From Actinomycetes bacterium (GTDB lineage Bacteria; Actinomycetota; Actinomycetes; Actinomycetales; Microbacteriaceae), in assembly GCA_023386365.1 (NCBI GenBank), contig JAEWJX010000042.1, positions 1-64,000 of the forward strand: DNA of 64,000 nt, written 5' to 3'. The notes under the pieces were generated by a model, which ran no database searches, had not been told where the DNA came from, and worked only from the letters and a program-made list of their open reading frames with translations. The translations under genes and the position numbers were made by a program. How positions within the stretch are numbered: position 1 is the first letter of the stretch; each line of letters starts with the position of its first letter. Shown here piece by piece: positions 39,657-48,307 of the stretch.

Positions 39657-41756
39657 TCAGGCGGCCGCGGAGGCCAGGGAGTCCTTGGCGGCCTGCACGA
39701 CGGCGTCCGTCGTGATGCCGAACTCGCGGTAAAGGGTCTTGTAGTCGGCCGAAGCACCGAAGTGCTCGATCGACACCGACTTGCCGTGGGCGCCGAGGTA
39801 CGGGGCCCAGGTGAGCGCGAGACCAGCCTCGACCGACACGCGGGCGACGACGGACGCCGGCAGCACCGACTCGCGGTAGGCCGCATCCTGTTCCGCGAAC
39901 CATTCCTGGCTGGGCACCGAGACGACGCGCGCGTTCACGCCGTCGGCCTTGAGCTGCTCGCGGGCTTCGAGGGCGAACTGCACCTCGGAGCCGGTGCCGA
40001 TGAGGATCACGTCGGGCGTGCCGCCCGGGGCCTCGGCCAGCACATAGGCACCGCGTGCGACATTCTCAGCGGAGGCGAGGGTGTCGCCCTCGGCCGCGCC
40101 CTGTCCGCGGGTGAACACGGGCAGGTTCTGGCGGCTGAGCGCGATGCCCGCCGGGTTGTGGTGACGCTCGAGGATCGTCTTCCACGCCCAGGCGACCTCG
40201 TTCGCGTCCGCGGGGCGGACGATGTCGAGGCCGGGGATGGCGCGCAGCGTGGTGAGCTGCTCGATCGGCTGGTGGGTGGGGCCGTCCTCGCCGAGCGCGA
40301 CGGAGTCGTGCGTCCAGACGAAGATCGAGGGCACCTTCATGAGGGCGGCGAGACGCACGGCGGGGCGCATGTAGTCGCTGAAGATGAGGAACGTGCCGCC
40401 GAACGCGCGGGTGTTGCCGTGCAGCACGATGCCGTTGAGGATGGCGCCCATCGCGTGCTCGCGGATACCGAAATGCAGCACGCGGCCGTACGGGTCGCCC
40501 GACCACTCGTGGGTGGACCACTGCGCGGGGATGAACGACTTGGCGCCCGCGATGGTGGTCAGGTTGGATTCCGCCAGGTCGGCGGAGCCGCCCCAGAGCT
40601 CGGGGATGACGGCTCCGAGAGCCCCCAGAACCTTGCCGCTGGCGGCGCGGGTCGAGACGTCGCTGCCGCCCTCGAACACGGGAAGCGCATCCTCGACACC
40701 CTCGGGCAGGACGCCGTCCTGGATGCGGTCGAAGAGAGCCTTCTTGTCGGGGTTGGCCGACGCCCAGGCGTCGAAACCGGTCTGCCAGTCGGCGCGTGCA
40801 CTCTGGCCGCGCTCGATGGCTCCGCGGGTGTGCGCGATGACCTCGTCGGCGACGGCGAAGGTCTCGGCGGGATCGAAGCCGAGCACCTCCTTGACGCCCG
40901 CGAGCTCCTCGGCGCCGAGGGCCGAGCCGTGGATCTTGCCGGTGTTCTGCTTCTTCGGGCTCGGCCAACCGATGATCGTCTTGAGGACGATGAGGCTCGG
41001 CTTCGAGCGCTCGCCCTGTGCGGCGAGGAGTGCGTCGTAGAGCGCGTGCACGTCTTCGACGTACTCGCCGGTCTTCTTCCAGTCGACCGTCTGCACGTGC
41101 CAGCCGTAGGCCTCGTAGCGGGCGGCCACATCTTCGGTGAAGGCGATGTTGGTGTCGTCTTCGATGGAGATCTGGTTCGAGTCGTAGATCGCGATCAGGT
41201 TGCCGAGCTGCTGGTGCCCGGCCAGCGAGGACGCTTCCGCGCTCACGCCTTCCTGCAGGTCGCCGTCGCCGGCGATCACGTAGGTGAAGTGGTCGAACGG
41301 GCTCGCGCCGTCGGCGGCCTCCGGGTCGAACAGCCCTCGCTCGAAGCGCTGGGCGTAGGCGAAGCCGACCGCGGACGAGATGCCCTGGCCGAGCGGGCCG
41401 GTCGTGATCTCGACGCCGTCGGTGTGGCCGAACTCGGGGTGACCGGGGGTCTTGGAGCCCCAGGTGCGCAGCGCCTTGAGGTCGTCGAGCTCGAGGCCGT
41501 AGCCGCCCAGGTAGAGCTGCACGTACTGCGTGAGCGAACTGTGTCCGGCGGAGAGGATGAACCGGTCGCGGCCCACCCAGTGGGTGTCGCTCGGGTCCTG
41601 ACGCATGACCTTCTGGAAGAGGAGGTACGCCGCGGGCGCGAGGCTCATCGCCGTCCCGGGGTGGCCGTTGCCCACCTTCTCCACAGCGTCCGCCGCGAGA
41701 ATGCGGGCGGTGTCCACTGCCTTGTCGTCGAGCGCGTCCCAGGAGAGTGCTGCCAC
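39657..41756 (-). CDS. tkt: Transketolase
   Basis: A 699-residue thiamine-diphosphate enzyme moving two-carbon units. The cofactor motif GDGDLQEGVSAEA, with EDDTNIAFTE further on, the His of NGHPGTAMSLAPAAY and the C-terminal WTHDSVALGEDGPTHQPIE are clear. The GTG at 41756 has AAAGG ten bases upstream; the frame is open far upstream with no family similarity. This is the first gene of tkt-tal-pgi-zwf-opcA-pgl. Confidence 0.95.
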   Translation of the reverse strand: MAALSWDALDDKAVDTARILAADAVEKVGNGHPGTAMSLAPAAYLLFQKVMRQDPSDTHWVGRDRFILSAGHSSLTQYVQLYLGGYGLELDDLKALRTWGSKTPGHPEFGHTDGVEITTGPLGQGISSAVGFAYAQRFERGLFDPEAADGASPFDHFTYVIAGDGDLQEGVSAEASSLAGHQQLGNLIAIYDSNQISIEDDTNIAFTEDVAARYEAYGWHVQTVDWKKTGEYVEDVHALYDALLAAQGERSKPSLIVLKTIIGWPSPKKQNTGKIHGSALGAEELAGVKEVLGFDPAETFAVADEVIAHTRGAIERGQSARADWQTGFDAWASANPDKKALFDRIQDGVLPEGVEDALPVFEGGSDVSTRAASGKVLGALGAVIPELWGGSADLAESNLTTIAGAKSFIPAQWSTHEWSGDPYGRVLHFGIREHAMGAILNGIVLHGNTRAFGGTFLIFSDYMRPAVRLAALMKVPSIFVWTHDSVALGEDGPTHQPIEQLTTLRAIPGLDIVRPADANEVAWAWKTILERHHNPAGIALSRQNLPVFTRGQGAAEGDTLASAENVARGAYVLAEAPGGTPDVILIGTGSEVQFALEAREQLKADGVNARVVSVPSQEWFAEQDAAYRESVLPASVVARVSVEAGLALTWAPYLGAHGKSVSIEHFGASADYKTLYREFGITTDAVVQAAKDSLASAAA

Positions 41757-41904
41757 TGAATGTCGACCTTTCGCGTGCGGGGCAGCCATACGCGCCCCGG
41801 GGTGGTGTCCGCTCGCCGAATCGGACTTCGACGGCGCACCGCGCGCGCCACACATCGTCGGGGAAGAAGATGGGGGAGGCACGCACGGTCGGCGAGCACT
41901 TCCG

Positions 41905-41910
41905 ATCATA
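41905..41910 (-). promoter_or_regulatory. Possible -10 hexamer TATGAT for the tkt operon
   Basis: TATGAT on the minus strand, about 150 bases before the tkt start, is the best -10-like sequence in the 41757-42005 gap. A convincing -35 is not seen. The rest of this gap (about 250 bp) shows nothing else recognisable apart from the ctaB hexamer. Confidence 0.35.
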
Positions 41911-41972
41911 GCGAGTGGGGCATGCCCACGCCGGTACGCCGCGTCACGGGGCGACGCCCGCGCCGCGGACCG

Positions 41973-41978
41973 TAGACT
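41973..41978 (+). promoter_or_regulatory. -10 hexamer TAGACT before ctaB
   Basis: TAGACT ends immediately before an in-frame ATG (41979), 12 bases before a GTG (41991) and 27 before an ATG (42006). The transcript should begin near 41985, which excludes the first ATG. Confidence 0.5.
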
Positions 41979-42005
41979 ATGCGGAGCCGAGTGATCCGAG
42001 GAGCC

Positions 42006-42992
42006 ATGCAGCATTCCGCCCAGAGCGCCCCCGCGCCGGCGTCGTCGAACCTCCCTGTCGACGCGCCCGCGCCCGCCGCGGGGGAGCGCATCGGCTTCCG
42101 GCGTAAGGCGAAGGCGTATGTGGCGCTCACGAAGCCGCGCGTGATCGAGCTCCTGCTCGTCACGACCGCTCCCGTGATGATCCTCGCGGCCAAGGGCCAG
42201 CTTGACCTCGCGTTCCTCGGGCTCGTGATCGCCACGTTGGTCGGCGGCAGTCTGTCGGCAGCCAGCGCGAACGCGTTCAACTGTTACATCGACCGCGACA
42301 TCGACCGCGTCATGAAGCGCACCCAGAACCGGCCCCTCGTCACCGGCGAGCTGAGCCCGCGCGAGGCGTTGGCCTTCGCGTGGATCAGCGGAGTCGTGTC
42401 GATCGCCGTGCTGTGGGTCTTCACGACGTGGTTGGCGGCGGTGCTGTCGTTCGCCGCGATCGCCTTCTACGTCCTCATCTACACCCTCATCCTGAAGCGC
42501 CGCACACCGCAGAACATCGTGTGGGGCGGAGCCGCGGGATGCATGCCCGTGCTGATCGGCTGGGCTGCCGTCACGGGCGACCTGTCGTGGCCGCCGGTGA
42601 TCCTGTTCGGCATCGTCTTCCTCTGGACTCCGCCGCACTACTGGCCGCTGTCGATGCGCTACCGCGACGACTACGCGGCCGCGGAGGTGCCGATGCTCGC
42701 GGTGGTTCGCGGACGCACGGCGGTGGGGCTGCAGGTGGTGCTGTACGCGTGGGCGACCGTGGTGTGCTCGCTGCTCCTCGTGCCGCTCGCCCCGATGGGT
42801 GTCGTCTACACGGTCATCGCGGTTCTCTCGGGGGCGTGGTTCCTCATCGAGTCGCACCGCCTGTACGCGGCCGCCATCCGCCCCGGCGAGGTGAAGCCGA
42901 TGCGGGTGTTCCACGCGAGCATCACCTACCTCACCCTCGTCTTCATCGCGGTCGGCGTCGACCCGCTGCTCTTCATCCCGATCCCGCTCTGA
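42006..42992 (+). CDS. ctaB: Protoheme IX farnesyltransferase (heme O synthase)
   Basis: A membrane prenyltransferase, 328 residues from this start, which attaches farnesyl to heme b to make heme O for cytochrome oxidase. About nine transmembrane helices; the prenyl-diphosphate site NCYIDRDIDRVMKRTQNRPL is diagnostic and TKPRVIELLLVT starts the first helix. The start is uncertain: GTG 41991 or ATG 42006 are both downstream of the likely transcript start. ctaA follows with a 1-nt overlap (TGATG). Confidence 0.92.
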   Translation: MQHSAQSAPAPASSNLPVDAPAPAAGERIGFRRKAKAYVALTKPRVIELLLVTTAPVMILAAKGQLDLAFLGLVIATLVGGSLSAASANAFNCYIDRDIDRVMKRTQNRPLVTGELSPREALAFAWISGVVSIAVLWVFTTWLAAVLSFAAIAFYVLIYTLILKRRTPQNIVWGGAAGCMPVLIGWAAVTGDLSWPPVILFGIVFLWTPPHYWPLSMRYRDDYAAAEVPMLAVVRGRTAVGLQVVLYAWATVVCSLLLVPLAPMGVVYTVIAVLSGAWFLIESHRLYAAAIRPGEVKPMRVFHASITYLTLVFIAVGVDPLLFIPIPL

Positions 42993-43954
42993 TGGCAATG
43001 AAGACGCCTCTCGGCTGGGCGGCCGACCGCTGGACTCTGGGCACCCGCGCTCTCCGCTGGGGCACGACGGCGGCGCTGGTCACGAGCGTGCTCATCGTGC
43101 TGGGAGGCGTCACCGTCCGCGTCACCGGGTCGGGACTCGGATGCCCGACGTGGCCGACGTGCACGGAGGACTCGCTGATCGCGACCCCCGAGCTTGGCAT
43201 CCACGGTGCGATCGAGTTCGGGAACCGCATGGTCACCTCGCTGCTCATCGTCGCCGTCGGGTGGGCGATCATCGCGGCGCGGCTGCAGAAGCCGCGTGAC
43301 CGGATGCTGACCCGCCTCGCCTGGTCGATGTTCTGGTTGGTCGTGGCGAACGCGGTCGCGGGCGGCTTCACCGTGTGGTTCGAACTGAACCCGTGGATGG
43401 TGGCCACCCACTTCGTGCTGGCGATGGGTTTGCTCGCGACCGCCACGTTCACCTGGCATCGCGCCCGGTGGAACGGCGGTGATGGGCCGCGCCCGTCGAC
43501 CGGTTCCCGTTCGCTGGCCTGGGCACTCGTCGTGGCGACCGTGTTCCTGGTGCTCGCCGGCACGCTCGTCACCGGTTCGGGACCTCACGCGGGGGACTCC
43601 AGCGACGTGCCGCGGATGGGCTTCGACTGGACCGCCGTTACCGTCGTGCATGCCGTCTTCGCACTGCTCGTCCTCGCACTGGCGGGAGCGCTCGCGTTCC
43701 GCCTGAGGAGCGAGGAGGGCGGACGCCTCGCGCTCGGGCGCGTCGGGGTCTTCCTGCTGGTGATGCTGCTGCAGCTCACGGTCGGCACGGTCCAGTCGCT
43801 CATCGGCCTGCCCGAGGTCCTGGTGATCGTGCACGTCGTCCTCGCGGCGCTGGTCTGGGTGGGTTCGCTGCGCGTGCTGCTCGACACGGATCCGCGGTTG
43901 TTCGCGGTGCGGGAGCATCACCTGGTGCGCGAATCCGCAGACGCCGTCGTCTGA
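42992..43954 (+). CDS. ctaA: Heme A synthase (COX15/CtaA)
   Basis: A 320-residue membrane monooxygenase that turns heme O into heme A. About eight transmembrane helices and conserved heme-ligand histidines in HGAIEFGNRM, VATHFVLAMG and VVHAVFALLV. The start VTVRVTGSGLGCPTWPTC has the paired cysteines in the first outer loop. The ATG overlaps the ctaB stop, so the two heme A genes are coupled. Confidence 0.93.
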   Translation: MAMKTPLGWAADRWTLGTRALRWGTTAALVTSVLIVLGGVTVRVTGSGLGCPTWPTCTEDSLIATPELGIHGAIEFGNRMVTSLLIVAVGWAIIAARLQKPRDRMLTRLAWSMFWLVVANAVAGGFTVWFELNPWMVATHFVLAMGLLATATFTWHRARWNGGDGPRPSTGSRSLAWALVVATVFLVLAGTLVTGSGPHAGDSSDVPRMGFDWTAVTVVHAVFALLVLALAGALAFRLRSEEGGRLALGRVGVFLLVMLLQLTVGTVQSLIGLPEVLVIVHVVLAALVWVGSLRVLLDTDPRLFAVREHHLVRESADAVV

Positions 43955-44010
43955 CGTCCGTCCCTCGCTGGGCAACCCCTGCGCATCCGGTGTCGTGGGG
44001 GCCGACCCTG

Positions 44011-44016
44011 TAGGAT
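44011..44016 (+). promoter_or_regulatory. -10 hexamer TAGGAT of the suf operon
   Basis: TAGGAT lies about 130 bases before sufB. The transcript would carry a leader of roughly 120 nt (44022-44145) with GAGAGG just before the ATG. I see no recognisable regulator site in the leader. Confidence 0.45.
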
Positions 44017-44145
44017 TGACAGGTTGGATCGCGTGGTTGCGAACGCGGAGTCGATGGGGCCCCCGCGGGCACGACCTGAGAGCGGACCGGCCCGGAATGC
44101 CGACACGAGCGGAATGGTTCGCTTCGGTGGAAGAGAGGTTGCCCC

Positions 44146-45564
44146 ATGTCAGACGTGCTCATCGACCGACCGGAACTCGCGAGTCTCGGTCAGTACGAAT
44201 TCGGATGGTCCGACTCCGACGCCGCCGGAGCCTCCGCCCGGCGAGGAATCTCCGACGAGGTCGTCAGTGACATCTCCCGGCTCAAGAATGAGCCCGAATG
44301 GATGCTGAAGACGCGCCTCAAGGCGCTCCAGCTCTTCGACCGCAAGCCGATGCCGACGTGGGGTGCCGACCTGTCGGGCATCGACTTCGACAACATCAAG
44401 TATTTCGTGCGCTCCACCGAGAAGCAGGCGCAGACCTGGGAAGAGCTCCCGGAGGACATCAAGAACACCTACGAGAAGCTCGGCATCCCCGAGGCGGAGC
44501 GTCAGCGCCTCGTCGCAGGTGTCGCGGCGCAGTACGAGTCCGAGGTCGTGTACCACCAGATCCGTGAGGATCTCGAGGCGCAGGGCGTCATCTTCCTCGA
44601 CACCGACACCGCGCTGCGGGAGCACCCGGAGATCTTCCAGGAGTACTTCGGCACCGTCATCCCGTCGGGTGACAACAAGTTCGCCGCGCTGAACACGGCC
44701 GTGTGGTCGGGCGGATCGTTCGTGTACGTGCCGAAGGGCGTGCACGTCGAGATCCCGCTGCAGGCCTACTTCCGCATCAACACCGAGAACATGGGCCAGT
44801 TCGAGCGCACGCTGATCATCGCCGACGAGGGCTCGTACGTGCACTACATCGAGGGCTGCACGGCGCCGATCTACAAGTCCGACTCCCTGCACTCCGCGGT
44901 GGTCGAGATCATCGTGAAGAAGAACGCCCGTGTGCGGTACACGACCATCCAGAACTGGTCGAACAACGTGTACAACCTCGTCACCAAGCGCGCCATCGCG
45001 CACGAGGGCGCGACGATGGAGTGGATCGACGGCAACATCGGCTCGAAGGTCACGATGAAGTACCCGTCGATCTTCCTCGTGGGCGAGCACGCGAAGGGCG
45101 AGACCCTGTCGGTCGCGTTCGCGGGCCCCGGTCAGCACCAGGACGCCGGCGCGAAGATGATCCACATGGCGCCGTACACGACCAGTTCGATCGTGTCGAA
45201 GTCGATCGCTCGCGGCGGCGGACGCGCGGGCTACCGCGGCGAGGTGCGGGTGGCCGAGAACGCCCACCATTCGGCGAACACGGTGCGCTGCGACGCGCTT
45301 CTCGTCGACACGATCTCGCGCTCCGACACCTATCCGGCGATCGACATCCGGGTCGACGACGTACAGCTCGGCCACGAGGCGACCGTGTCGCGCGTCAGCG
45401 AGGAGCAGCTGTTCTATCTCCAGTCCCGGGGCATGCCCGAAGACGAGGCGATGGCGATGATCGTGCGCGGCTTCATCGAGCCGATCGCACGGGAGCTTCC
45501 CATGGAGTACGCACTCGAACTCAACAAGCTCATCGAGATGAGCATGGAAGGCAGCGTCGGTTAA
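44146..45564 (+). CDS. sufB: Fe-S cluster assembly protein SufB
   Basis: A 472-residue scaffold subunit of the SufBCD complex. Typical segments are LKNEPEWMLKTRLKALQ, WSGGSFVYVPKGVHVEIPLQ, ERTLIIADEGSYVHYIEGC and RSDTYPAIDI. The Cys in the YIEGCTAP segment is the likely transfer cysteine. First gene of the operon. sufR, which usually precedes sufB in actinobacteria, is not here. Confidence 0.96.
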   Translation: MSDVLIDRPELASLGQYEFGWSDSDAAGASARRGISDEVVSDISRLKNEPEWMLKTRLKALQLFDRKPMPTWGADLSGIDFDNIKYFVRSTEKQAQTWEELPEDIKNTYEKLGIPEAERQRLVAGVAAQYESEVVYHQIREDLEAQGVIFLDTDTALREHPEIFQEYFGTVIPSGDNKFAALNTAVWSGGSFVYVPKGVHVEIPLQAYFRINTENMGQFERTLIIADEGSYVHYIEGCTAPIYKSDSLHSAVVEIIVKKNARVRYTTIQNWSNNVYNLVTKRAIAHEGATMEWIDGNIGSKVTMKYPSIFLVGEHAKGETLSVAFAGPGQHQDAGAKMIHMAPYTTSSIVSKSIARGGGRAGYRGEVRVAENAHHSANTVRCDALLVDTISRSDTYPAIDIRVDDVQLGHEATVSRVSEEQLFYLQSRGMPEDEAMAMIVRGFIEPIARELPMEYALELNKLIEMSMEGSVG

Positions 45565-46734
45565 GTGAGCACGCCCGTTCAGACGGAACAGCACGGCCTG
45601 AAGGAGCACTCGCACGGCGGATGGGGCAAGGTCCCGGTCCAGACCCGTTCGGAGCGCTTCGCCTCGTTCACCCACGGCGATTTCCCGGCGGTCACCGGCC
45701 TCGAGGCCGAATGGAAGCTCACCCCGGTCGACGCGGTTCGCCCGCTCATCGACGGTGAACTCGACGGCTCTCCCTACGCGGTCCTCTACCCCGAGGTGGA
45801 GGGCGTCGACGTCGAGTGGATCGACCGCAGCTCCGACCTCGTCGGACGCGCCGGAAAGCCCGAGGAACGGGCTGCGGCGAATGCCTGGTCGAGCTTCGAG
45901 AAGGCGCTCCACATCTCCATCTCCGGCGACGCGTCCGCTCTGACGCTGGTGCGCTCGACCCTGGGAGACGTGCCGCGAGCGGCACACACGGTGATCTCCG
46001 CCCAGAAGGGCGCCACCGGACTGGTCGTCCTGGACAGCCGGGGAGCCGCGCAGCTCAGCGAGAACCTCGAGATCGTGCTCGACGACGACGCCAACATCAC
46101 GGTCGTCAGCGTGCAGGAGTGGGACGACCCCGCAGTGCACCTGGCGAGCCAGTTCGCCCGGATCGGGCGCGGCGCCACTCTCAAGCACATCGTCGTGTCG
46201 CTCGGCGGGTCTGTCGTCCGGGTGAACCCGTCGGCTCACCTGGCGGGCGACGGCGCCGAGGCCGAACTGCTCGGCGTCTACTTCGCCGACGCCGGCCAGC
46301 ACCTCGAGCAGCGTGTCTACGTGCACCACGAGGCGCCGCACACCCGCAGCCGGGTCACCTACAAGGGTGCGCTGAACGGTGAGGGAGCGCGCACCGTCTG
46401 GGTGGGCGACGTGCTCATCGGCCGCGATGCGACCGGCACCGACACCTACGAGCAGAACCGCAACCTCGTCCTCTCGGACGGAACCCGTGCCGATTCGATC
46501 CCGAACCTCGAGATCGAGACGGGCGACATCGAGGGTGCCGGTCATGCCTCCGCGACCGGTCGCTTCGACGACGAGCAGCTCTTCTACCTGCAGGCCCGCG
46601 GCATCACGGAAGAAGAGGCGCGCCGCCTCGTGGTGCTCGGGTTCCTGAGCGAGATCGTGCAGCGCATCGGCGAACCCGAGCTTGAGGCCCGCCTGCACGA
46701 GGCTCTCGAAGCGGAGCTGGCGGGCGCACGATGA
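45565..46734 (+). CDS. sufD: Fe-S cluster assembly protein SufD
   Basis: A 389-residue paralogue of SufB that pairs with it. It has the same beta-helix core (VYVHHEAPHTRSRVTYKGAL, SVPNLEIETGDIEGAGHAS-type region) and the C-terminal LFYLQARGITEEEARRLVV, matching SufB's end. The GTG start follows the sufB stop without a gap, and the end overlaps the Rieske gene by ATGA. Confidence 0.95.
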   Translation: MSTPVQTEQHGLKEHSHGGWGKVPVQTRSERFASFTHGDFPAVTGLEAEWKLTPVDAVRPLIDGELDGSPYAVLYPEVEGVDVEWIDRSSDLVGRAGKPEERAAANAWSSFEKALHISISGDASALTLVRSTLGDVPRAAHTVISAQKGATGLVVLDSRGAAQLSENLEIVLDDDANITVVSVQEWDDPAVHLASQFARIGRGATLKHIVVSLGGSVVRVNPSAHLAGDGAEAELLGVYFADAGQHLEQRVYVHHEAPHTRSRVTYKGALNGEGARTVWVGDVLIGRDATGTDTYEQNRNLVLSDGTRADSIPNLEIETGDIEGAGHASATGRFDDEQLFYLQARGITEEEARRLVVLGFLSEIVQRIGEPELEARLHEALEAELAGAR

Positions 46735-47057
46735 CCGCACAGAAGGTGTGTCCCGTCGAGGAACTCTCCCCGTCGAGCGCGCGCCGCGTCGTCCTCGACG
46801 GCATCCCGATCGCCGTCGTCCGCGACTCGGCGGGTGCCGTGCACGCCATCGGCGACACCTGCACGCACGGTGACATCTCGCTGAGCGAAGGGTTCGTCGA
46901 AGACGAGACCCTCGAATGCTGGGCGCACGGATCCGCGTTCTCGCTGACTACCGGCAAGCCCCTGACCCTCCCGGCCTACGAGCCGGTCCCCGTCTTCGCC
47001 GTCGAGATCATCGACGGTGACGTCTACATCGACCCGAGCGCCCGGCTCGAGGTCTGA
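46731..47057 (+). CDS. Rieske-type [2Fe-2S] ferredoxin (non-heme iron oxygenase ferredoxin subunit-like)
   Basis: A 108-residue protein with the Rieske pattern CTHG (DTCTHGDIS) and CWAHGSAFSL, giving the two Cys-two His ligands. Annotated family members are oxygenase ferredoxins, but here it is inside the suf operon, so it may supply electrons for cluster assembly or be a client. The ATGA overlap with sufD fixes the start. Confidence 0.9.
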   Translation: MTAQKVCPVEELSPSSARRVVLDGIPIAVVRDSAGAVHAIGDTCTHGDISLSEGFVEDETLECWAHGSAFSLTTGKPLTLPAYEPVPVFAVEIIDGDVYIDPSARLEV

Positions 47058-47069
47058 AAGGCAGTACAC

Positions 47070-47828
47070 GTGAGCACCTTGGAAATCCGCGACCTGCGCG
47101 TCAGCATCGAGACCGATCAGGGCACCAAGCACATCCTCAAGGGCGTCGATCTCACCATCAACGAGGGTGAGATCCACGCCGTCATGGGCCCGAACGGTTC
47201 CGGCAAGTCGACGCTCGCCTACACGATCGCCGGTCACCCCCGCTACAACGTGGAGGGCGGCTCGATCACCTTCGACGGTCAGAACGTGCTCGAGATGAGC
47301 GTCGACGAGCGCGCTCGTGCGGGCCTCTTCCTCGCCATGCAGTACCCGGTCGAGATCCCCGGCGTCACCGTCACCAACTTCCTCCGCACCGCGAAGACCG
47401 CGATCGACGGCCAGGAGCCGTCCATTCGTCACTGGGGCGGCACCGTCAAGGAGGCGATGGGCAAGCTGCGCATGGACTCCTCGTTCGCCGCGCGCAACGT
47501 CAATGAGGGCTTCTCCGGTGGCGAGAAGAAGCGCCACGAGATCCTGCAGCTCGAGCTTCTGAAGCCGAAGTTCGCCGTGCTCGACGAGACCGACTCCGGT
47601 CTCGACGTGGATGCGTTGAAGATCGTCTCGGAGGGCGTCAACCGCGCCCACCAGGAGACCGGCCTCGGCGTGCTGCTCATCACGCACTACACGCGCATCC
47701 TGCGCTACATCAAGCCCGACTTCGTGCATGTCTTCGTCGACGGCAAGGTGGCCGAGGAGGGTGGCCCCGAACTCGCCGAGCGTCTCGAGGACGAGGGCTA
47801 CGACCGCTACCTGGTCGCCCAGGCGTAA
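47070..47828 (+). CDS. sufC: Fe-S cluster assembly ATPase SufC
   Basis: A 252-residue ABC ATPase of the SufBCD complex. Walker A is GPNGSGKST, the signature FSGGEKKRHEIL and Walker B KFAVLDETDSGLD are present. The GTG start has GAAAGG upstream. It is 12 nt after the Rieske gene. Confidence 0.96.
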   Translation: MSTLEIRDLRVSIETDQGTKHILKGVDLTINEGEIHAVMGPNGSGKSTLAYTIAGHPRYNVEGGSITFDGQNVLEMSVDERARAGLFLAMQYPVEIPGVTVTNFLRTAKTAIDGQEPSIRHWGGTVKEAMGKLRMDSSFAARNVNEGFSGGEKKRHEILQLELLKPKFAVLDETDSGLDVDALKIVSEGVNRAHQETGLGVLLITHYTRILRYIKPDFVHVFVDGKVAEEGGPELAERLEDEGYDRYLVAQA

Positions 47829-47843
47829 GCCGACCGGCCCGCG

Positions 47844-47849
47844 TACCCT
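47844..47849 (+). promoter_or_regulatory. -10 hexamer TACCCT before sufT
   Basis: TACCCT ends six bases before the ATG at 47856, with no Shine-Dalgarno. A separate leaderless transcript for sufT is therefore possible in addition to read-through from sufC. Confidence 0.45.
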
Positions 47850-47855
47850 AGAAGC

Positions 47856-48185
47856 ATGCCCACATCCCTGGAACCCGCGCTCTTCGACCAGGTCGAAGAG
47901 GGGCTCAAGGACGTCATCGACCCCGAGCTCGGTGTCAACATCGTCGACCTGGGTCTCGTCTACGACCTGGCGTGGGACGACGAGAACGACGCCCTCATCA
48001 TCTCGATGACGCTCACGTCTGCCGGCTGCCCGCTCACCGACGTGATCGAGGAGCAGGTGGGTCAGTCGCTCGACGGCATCGTGGAGCGTTTCCGCATCAA
48101 CTGGGTGTGGATGCCGCCGTGGGGTCCCGAGCGGATCACCGACGACGGCCGTGACATGATGCGCGCAATCGGCTTCAGCATCTGA
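47856..48185 (+). CDS. sufT: Metal-sulfur cluster assembly factor (DUF59/MIP18, SufT-type)
   Basis: A 109-residue DUF59 protein. LKDVIDPELGVNIVDLGLVYDL and SMTLTSAGCPLTDVIEEQV (with the conserved Cys) are family hallmarks. Helps mature Fe-S proteins. In many actinobacteria sufS and sufU lie between sufC and this gene; neither is present here. Its stop codon lies within an inverted repeat and its 3' end is duplicated downstream. Confidence 0.92.
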   Translation: MPTSLEPALFDQVEEGLKDVIDPELGVNIVDLGLVYDLAWDDENDALIISMTLTSAGCPLTDVIEEQVGQSLDGIVERFRINWVWMPPWGPERITDDGRDMMRAIGFSI

Positions 48186-48188
48186 CAG
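48168..48188 (+). repeat. First copy of a 21-bp direct repeat at the sufT 3' end
   Basis: This stretch, which includes the last codons and stop of sufT, recurs exactly at 48230-48250, 62 bp downstream. It reads ATCGGCTTCAG ... CATCTGACAG. Confidence 0.85.
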
Positions 48189-48205
48189 CCACGATTGGCT
48201 GTCAG
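48182..48205 (+). repeat. Inverted repeat overlapping the sufT stop
   Basis: CTGACAGCC (48182-48190) and GGCTGTCAG (48197-48205) form a perfect 9-bp stem with loop ACGATT, spanning the stop codon. No T-run follows, so it may stabilise the mRNA end or pause RNA polymerase. Confidence 0.6.
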
Positions 48206-48229
48206 TGCCGATTGCGCCGCCGAAGGCGG

Positions 48230-48250
48230 ATCGGCTTCAGCATCTGACAG
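48230..48250 (+). repeat. Second copy of the 21-bp direct repeat
   Basis: An exact copy of 48168-48188 in the intergenic region. Between the copies GCCGAT...ATCGGC and CCGCC-GAA-GGCGG can pair as a further hairpin. Confidence 0.85.
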
Positions 48251-48261
48251 GCGACGACATA

Positions 48262-48297
48262 CGAAGAAGGCCCGCGGTTCTCCGCGGGCCTTCTTCG
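48262..48297. terminator. Strong bidirectional terminator between sufT and bioY
   Basis: A perfect 16-bp stem (48262-48277 with 48282-48297) around the loop TTCT: CGAAGAAGGCCCGCGG then its complement. It is A/T-rich at the outer ends on both strands and lies between convergent genes. Confidence 0.85.
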
Positions 48298-48307
48298 ATG
48301 GTGGAGC

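Noticed and set aside
41979..41990. ATG 41979 as start of ctaB
   Set aside because: It directly follows the -10 hexamer TAGACT and would lie upstream of the expected transcript start.
44024..44145. A small open frame in the sufB leader
   Set aside because: It overlaps sufB out of frame, has no ATG or ribosome site, and its sequence is low-complexity arginine/proline.
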